DNA of 64,000 nt from Pycnococcus provasolii (Eukaryota > Chlorophyta > Pseudoscourfieldiophyceae > Pseudoscourfieldiales), in assembly GCA_049487715.1 (NCBI GenBank), contig CP150562.1:248001-312000 (forward strand), given 5' to 3'. The first letter of the stretch is position 1; each line of letters opens with the position of its first letter. Below the pieces are notes generated by a model. That model made no database searches. It worked only from the letters and a program-made list of their open reading frames with translations, and had not been told where the DNA came from. This document shows, in pieces, positions 59,425 to 64,000 of the stretch. Both the position numbers and the translations under genes were made by a program.

Positions 59425-61560
59425 CTATGATGTCCGATCTATGTCATCCTGCCAGCGTGCTGCATCGCGACCGCTCAAAATACGCTTAGATCCGAGGCGG
59501 CGTGCGCCAGCCGCACGGGCGGAGCCGCTGGCTTCTCCCGAAGCTGGCGATTTGCTCGGCGCATTGGCGCCCGGTACGCGATGTTTTGCAAGGGAACTTT
59601 TCGTTGGAAGACTTCCGACGATATCGCCGTCCATGCCATCGTCCAAAGCGTCGCCATCGTCTTCCTTCGACGACACGACGACAGAAGCGCAGCCCTGCGC
59701 TGAAACTATCCTCGCTCCAGCCACTCTTGTCTCCGCAACCAGTGCCTTGGCCTTGGCCTCGGCACTTGCTCTTGCGTCCCGGGCAGCTACTATCTCCTTG
59801 CGTAATGTACGAAGCTCCTCTTGCACACTTTCCAGCTTGCTCTCAGCCAACTCGCACCGTTCGTCACGTGCTGCTGCCTCACGTCGCGCCTCAACAAGAG
59901 CCGCGGCGCTGCGTGATGCCTGTGCATCCCCGGTGCGGCGCGCCGATTCCGATGCCGACAATTCAGACTCAAGCGATGCCACACGAGAGACGAGCGTGTC
60001 ACGCTCTCGTTCGAGGCTACCAACACGTTCGCGGCTTTTTTCGTCATTCGCAGGTGGTGGCGGTGGATCACGCTGCTGCTGATGATTCAGCGCACGAGCA
60101 GCAGCCGCTTCCTTGGAGATTTCTAGAAGTCCGTCGTTCTCTTTTCTTAGTTCAGAAAGCTCCTTGATGTGCGATGCCATCTCGCGTTGGATGCGATCCG
60201 CCGCCTGCGCCTTCTCAATTACGCTCTTCTGAAGCACCTTCTCGCGCAAATCCCACGCACGCTTCGCCTTTTCACTCTCCGCAATCTGCTCGCGTACCTG
60301 CCGATCCTTGCGAATAAGCGACGCCTTGAGCGTCTCGATTTCATTCTCCGCAACGGCAAGTGCCTGCTTCACGCTCAATCCCGTCAGCCCTCCCGACTGC
60401 AAGAGAGACGGGTCAAATTCTCCTGGTGCACATAGCTTACATGGTCCGTCTGGCAATTCCATTGCGTCGTCCGCAATCGCATCCGACTGCGGCAGCGGCT
60501 CGGAAATATCAACCTCCACCTCTTCGGCAGCGTCAAGATGGCCGCGCAGATACTCCAGAACCTTGGCAACGCCGCCGCGGCAAATCCGCACGGGTGGGAA
60601 GAGGAGCGGGTTGCAGCCGACGGTAAATCTCCCACCGACGAGGCGTCCGCACAGTCCGAGTTCTGGTGGCAGGAACTGGAGCACGTTGTCGTTCAGCTCA
60701 AGGCGCCGAAGAGATCGTCGCATCGCGAGCGGCCACGTGCGCGCAATGCCGACGAGCTGATTGTGGTGCAAGACGAGTTCGCAAAGGTTGAGCAAGCGCT
60801 CAGCCTTTTCGAACAGGCCTGAAATCTCGTTGTGATTTGCGTGGAGCACCTCGAGCAGCATGAAGTTTTCGACACAGCGCGGTATGGCTTGCAGTCGATT
60901 CGAGGAGATGTCGAGCGCGGTGATGCGCACGAGGCTTGAGAACGCGTCAGGTAGACTTTCGAGTTCGTTGTGACTCGCGCTCAACTTGGTGAGTCGCACG
61001 CATGTCGCGCCAAGTTCCGAGGGCAGAACCTTGAGGCGGTTGTGGCCAACGTCCAGCTGTTCGAGCGTACCCCACCGCTGTGCCATCGTCGGCGGCACAC
61101 GTTCGACCTCGTTGTACGCAAAGCTTAGTTGCAGTAGCGTTTCAGCGACGGCGTCAAGGCTGGGCAGACGGTCAAGTTTCTGGTTTCCGATGTCCAAGGT
61201 TGTCAGGCCGTCGAGTGTGCCTGAATACGCGAGCGCGTCTTCCACCTCCGCGGGCAATCTTGTGATTCCCCAGCCTGCGGGTATTTTGAGCGTGTCCTTG
61301 CATCTCGCCGCATCTTGCAGCGCTGCGCGCACGAGCGGAACGGCGGCGACCGGCACAGCTGTCGCCGTGTCAGGCTTTGCGTAACTTTTGCTTGCCGCCG
61401 CAAGTGTCGGCAGCGAGGTACCACCCGTGGAAGTTTTGTTTATTTGCGGTGCGTTATCAGTCACCGTGTTGTTGTCGCTCGCATCATCGCTCAGGTTTGC
61501 AGTAGCCAAACTTCCTCTTTTTGGCGCGTTGCGCGGCTGATGCGCGAGCGAGCGCGGCAT
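59425..61560 (-). CDS. Leucine-rich-repeat coiled-coil protein
   Basis: A 711-residue protein from an ATG at 61560. Residues ~110-320 contain about nine LRRs of the plant/animal cytoplasmic type (LTTLDIGNQKLDRLPSL, LEQLDVGHNRLKVLPSEL, LTKLSASHNELESLPDAF). Residues ~410-640 form a coiled coil (REQIAESEKAKRAWDLREKVLQKSVIEKAQAADRIQREM). The C-terminus is basic and Ser-rich. There is no kinase, TIR or GTPase domain. The combination is common in cilium and cytoskeleton scaffolds, but I cannot name the gene. It is divergent with the orphan gene that follows. Confidence 0.88.
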   Translation of the reverse strand: MPRSLAHQPRNAPKRGSLATANLSDDASDNNTVTDNAPQINKTSTGGTSLPTLAAASKSYAKPDTATAVPVAAVPLVRAALQDAARCKDTLKIPAGWGITRLPAEVEDALAYSGTLDGLTTLDIGNQKLDRLPSLDAVAETLLQLSFAYNEVERVPPTMAQRWGTLEQLDVGHNRLKVLPSELGATCVRLTKLSASHNELESLPDAFSSLVRITALDISSNRLQAIPRCVENFMLLEVLHANHNEISGLFEKAERLLNLCELVLHHNQLVGIARTWPLAMRRSLRRLELNDNVLQFLPPELGLCGRLVGGRFTVGCNPLLFPPVRICRGGVAKVLEYLRGHLDAAEEVEVDISEPLPQSDAIADDAMELPDGPCKLCAPGEFDPSLLQSGGLTGLSVKQALAVAENEIETLKASLIRKDRQVREQIAESEKAKRAWDLREKVLQKSVIEKAQAADRIQREMASHIKELSELRKENDGLLEISKEAAAARALNHQQQRDPPPPPANDEKSRERVGSLERERDTLVSRVASLESELSASESARRTGDAQASRSAAALVEARREAAARDERCELAESKLESVQEELRTLRKEIVAARDARASAEAKAKALVAETRVAGARIVSAQGCASVVVSSKEDDGDALDDGMDGDIVGSLPTKSSLAKHRVPGANAPSKSPASGEASGSARAAGARRLGSKRILSGRDAARWQDDIDRTS

Positions 61561-61821
61561 AGAGATGATCCTGAAAAGGAAGGGATGATGAAGAAGTCAC
61601 ACGTCACCACACGGAGAGCCGGAGGGGATTGTGGCTCCCGTGCAAGGCCTCATTGACTGAGTGACTGACCGTTTGGATGACGGCGATGCAAGGCGAGGCC
61701 GACCTTGACCACCTCCCTCCACGAACAGCGGCGATGCAAGTCGAGGCGGTTCCCGTTGCCCGTGATGTTCGTTTGAACTTCGCCATTGACCGCTCTTGAG
61801 TTTACACATTCGAATACAGGT

Positions 61822-62976
61822 ATGTCGTCGTCGTCGAGTTCGTCCATCTTAGACCTGCTGGAGGACCTCGAGGAAAGGGAAAGTGACCGCACCTTGGCCG
61901 CAGCCTCTCAACCTCACGCTCATGGCGGATATGCGGCGTCGTCGTCTCGTCAACTTCAGGCCGGCTCAGAAGAAGACGCGTTTCTCAGCGAAAGTCTCTC
62001 CGCGTCGGCGGAGATGATGACGGCGTCTCTTGGAATCGACTCGGGTGACGAAGAAACCGAAACGAACGCAAGTACGCACGCGCAGCAGAGCTTCAAGGAA
62101 AAGCACGCGGTGAACAAGGCGGTCGCGAAGGCGCGTGAGGGCGCGACGGACGAGGAGAGGAGGATTGTGGCACTCACCAATCTTGCACGCAAGAACGCCT
62201 CACGAGACACGAAGACGAAAGTCGCCGCCATGGTGCCGCCAGACGCGCACAACGTGGCGACACGCCTGAAACGACTCGTGCGAGCTGGCAATGAGCGCAA
62301 AAGGACAACGCACCCGCTGGCTCACGTGCCCATCCCAGATGACGTGTCGCCTGCTTGGACTGCAAAGGTAGTTGCACGCGCGCACGCTCTGAAGCTCGCG
62401 CGAACAGCCGATGCATGGTTCGAGGCGCGACGGCCAGAGGCTATGTCCAGCGAACAGGCTGCAAGCCTGTGGGCTGGGTTGGCAGCAAAACGCGTGCGTT
62501 CGTACACAGCCAGGTGCGTCGTCGACGAAGACCTTAGGCGCGTGCCGCCAACCGCGGCGGAGACGGTTGCCGAAGCTCTGCGCGAGGGAGAAGCGAGCTT
62601 GCTTGCGCGCGAGCATGCGCTTGGCACTCGCAAGGGAACGGCAGGTGTCGACGACGCAACTCCGCCTGCTTCAGGTGTGAACGTCGCACTCGCCGCGCAC
62701 CAAGTCCTTGGCGAGAGCCGTCTACTGCGCGCTGCCTGCAGACTCTCCGCAGCCTTCCACGACGCGGGATGCACGGCCGAGGTGCGCAGCGTACTAACGC
62801 GCCGTCTCACGCACCTGCCAGCAACGACTCACGCGCTCACGAGCTTCCATCAAGCGGGCGAGTGCACAGATGAAGGTGGTGAGGCTCGTGGGGCGGCCGT
62901 TGCGCGCATGGCGTTAGAGGATTGCAGGCAGCTGCGCCAGCGCGCCGGCGACACGCTCACAACGTTTGCGTTTTGA
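61822..62976 (+). CDS. Orphan acidic/Ala-rich protein
   Basis: A 384-residue frame from the ATG at 61822 (MSSSSSSSILDLL); an in-frame ATG at 61786 would add 12 residues. An acidic Ser-rich N-terminus (LDLLEDLEERESD) is followed by a helical, Ala-rich middle and C-terminus with an Arg-rich segment (RLKRLVRAGNERKR). I see no signal peptide, no membrane segment and no family I recognise. The good codon and frame continuity argue that it is real. Confidence 0.65.
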   Translation: MSSSSSSSILDLLEDLEERESDRTLAAASQPHAHGGYAASSSRQLQAGSEEDAFLSESLSASAEMMTASLGIDSGDEETETNASTHAQQSFKEKHAVNKAVAKAREGATDEERRIVALTNLARKNASRDTKTKVAAMVPPDAHNVATRLKRLVRAGNERKRTTHPLAHVPIPDDVSPAWTAKVVARAHALKLARTADAWFEARRPEAMSSEQAASLWAGLAAKRVRSYTARCVVDEDLRRVPPTAAETVAEALREGEASLLAREHALGTRKGTAGVDDATPPASGVNVALAAHQVLGESRLLRAACRLSAAFHDAGCTAEVRSVLTRRLTHLPATTHALTSFHQAGECTDEGGEARGAAVARMALEDCRQLRQRAGDTLTTFAF

Positions 62977-63059
62977 CGGTCTAGACGCCTGTACTGTGTA
63001 AAGAAGTATGATTACGACTTCAAAAAACTGCGCTTTTTAATTTACACACGTCGCGGACG

Positions 63060-64000
63060 TCATCGCGCCGTCATGAATCCGCCGCCCTGCGAGTGCGGCC
63101 GGCCCAGTTCGCCTGGCGCCAAGCTGTCGGCGACACTGTTGGTTACGGACACTTTGCTGGTGCGTCGGCTCGAAATCCCGTTCGACGTTGCGTTCGTCGC
63201 GTACGAGCGCAGCGACGCGGTGGGGCTGGCGCGACTCATCGTGCGCGGGCTCGCAGCTGCCCCGCGGTTCGCCACCGGCAACCCTCCTTTCTTTGGCTCG
63301 CCGCCGCCAGCTCTCGGTGTTCGTGGTGTGTTCAACCGAGACCGCGTCGTCATGTTCAGCTCGTCAAGCGCTTTGCGTGGCGTGTGGCATAAGCTGCTGA
63401 TGATTGGCGAGCACACGCCCGCGGTTGGTCCGTGGGCTCGTCGACGGCGCCGGCCGAAGAGCTGCCAGAGGAGCTTGGTGTTGAGCGTGCCACCAGCCTC
63501 GTTGCGGATGGTGTACAGTTCGTGCAACGTGAGGTCGAGGCTTGTCTGCTTCGTCTTCGCCTCCTGCTTTCTGCTCGCTATGTTGAAGCTGTCGCTGCGG
63601 AAGAGTCTGTGCAGCTCCGCCTCCGCCTCCGCGGTGTTGCGCGTGGCAGCGAACGCCTCGCGTAGCACCTGGTTCGTCGCCTCGTACAGGCTTTCGAAGA
63701 AGAGCTTGTCCCTCTGCGTGTTGACGTAGTCGGACATGCTGAGTAGCATGTGAGCGTACAGCGGCGCTAAGTTATTTTCGAGTTCCGCATCCGCGTCGTG
63801 ATCCCTCTTGTCGATGCGCGCGCCGACGTAGCGCGCGCACGCCTTGAGCCACCTGTCCATGGTCTGCGTCTTGAAGAAGGTGCGAAACTTGGTTGGCGCC
63901 GTTCCCTCGAAAGCGCGCAGGACGCGTGCCTTTGTTCGTTCGAGGTCGAACGCGCGTGCTCCCGCGGGCCCGTTCGTTCCCGCGAGTGACGCCGCCCCCA
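63060..64000 (-). CDS. PPP1R36-like protein, partial (N-terminus beyond window)
   Basis: The frame is open from the right edge through an internal Met at 63860 to the stop at 63060, about 313 residues. The stretch YAHMLLSMSDYVNTQRDKLFFESLYEATNQVL...LHRLFRSDSFN resembles the conserved core of protein phosphatase 1 regulatory subunit 36, a cilium-linked family. The C-terminal 130 residues are basic and disordered. The match is from memory of that motif only. The gene continues beyond the window. Confidence 0.5.
   Translation of the reverse strand, partial: GAASLAGTNGPAGARAFDLERTKARVLRAFEGTAPTKFRTFFKTQTMDRWLKACARYVGARIDKRDHDADAELENNLAPLYAHMLLSMSDYVNTQRDKLFFESLYEATNQVLREAFAATRNTAEAEAELHRLFRSDSFNIASRKQEAKTKQTSLDLTLHELYTIRNEAGGTLNTKLLWQLFGRRRRRAHGPTAGVCSPIISSLCHTPRKALDELNMTTRSRLNTPRTPRAGGGEPKKGGLPVANRGAAASPRTMSRASPTASLRSYATNATSNGISSRRTSKVSVTNSVADSLAPGELGRPHSQGGGFMTAR

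Noticed and set aside
1-64000. tRNA or rRNA genes
   Set aside because: I saw no rRNA-like stretch and no convincing cloverleaf by eye; a covariance-model scan would be needed to exclude tRNAs.

Overview
The window is nuclear DNA from a unicellular eukaryote, most likely a flagellate green alga. The genes are compact and intron-poor; the introns I could place are GT-AG and 77 to 323 bases long. Axonemal and ciliary genes (IFT57, DLEC1/FAP81, a CDKL-type kinase, UPF0193, a PPP1R36-like gene) show that the organism builds a flagellum. The green lineage is an inference from four things: a BRUTUS/HRZ-type iron sensor, a NUMOD3 protein of the plant plastid type, a DUF819 membrane protein, and a shikimate-pathway enzyme with an N-terminal extension. 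Short interstitial TTAGGG/CCCTAA tracts occur in many intergenic spaces. I could not identify the species.

Layout. From 1 to 15.2 kb lie large modular cell-surface genes: a Notch-repeat (LNR)/Cys-rich protein that runs off the left edge on the minus strand, a 2044-residue thrombospondin-1/SAM membrane protein, and a small GPI-type Cys-rich protein. Both large genes have the same ~650-base repeat upstream of their starts. A reverse-transcriptase C-terminal relic lies between them. From 16 to 23 kb are RMD5/RMND5 (a GID/CTLH ubiquitin ligase subunit), a frame-disrupted SET-domain methyltransferase, a methyltransferase-like mobile-element fragment and the HRZ/BRUTUS gene. From 23 to 33 kb are flagellar genes: DLEC1, UPF0193 and IFT57. 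From 33 to 47 kb are mostly housekeeping genes: dienelactone hydrolase, mitochondrial ATP synthase gamma, a short DUF2439 (ZGRF1-like) protein, mitochondrial processing peptidase beta, DUF819, a 2OG oxygenase, EB1, 3-dehydroquinate synthase, glutaredoxin, and a small protein with a D-box and a KEN box. From 47 to 64 kb are a frame-disrupted multi-WW protein, a TLC-domain protein, Fe/Mn superoxide dismutase, a coiled-coil WW protein, a NUMOD3 protein, the CDKL kinase, a PAP2 phosphatase, an LRR coiled-coil protein, an orphan gene, and a PPP1R36-like gene that runs off the right edge.

The main regulatory pattern is that most telomere-like tracts sit roughly 100 to 475 bases upstream of start codons, often in the shared promoter of a divergent gene pair. 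They sit at housekeeping, metabolic and cell-cycle genes and are absent from the clearly flagellar ones. One tract is a head-to-head TTAGGG/CCCTAA palindrome between the oxygenase and EB1 genes. Two or three genes carry single-base frame changes that may be assembly indels or real lesions.
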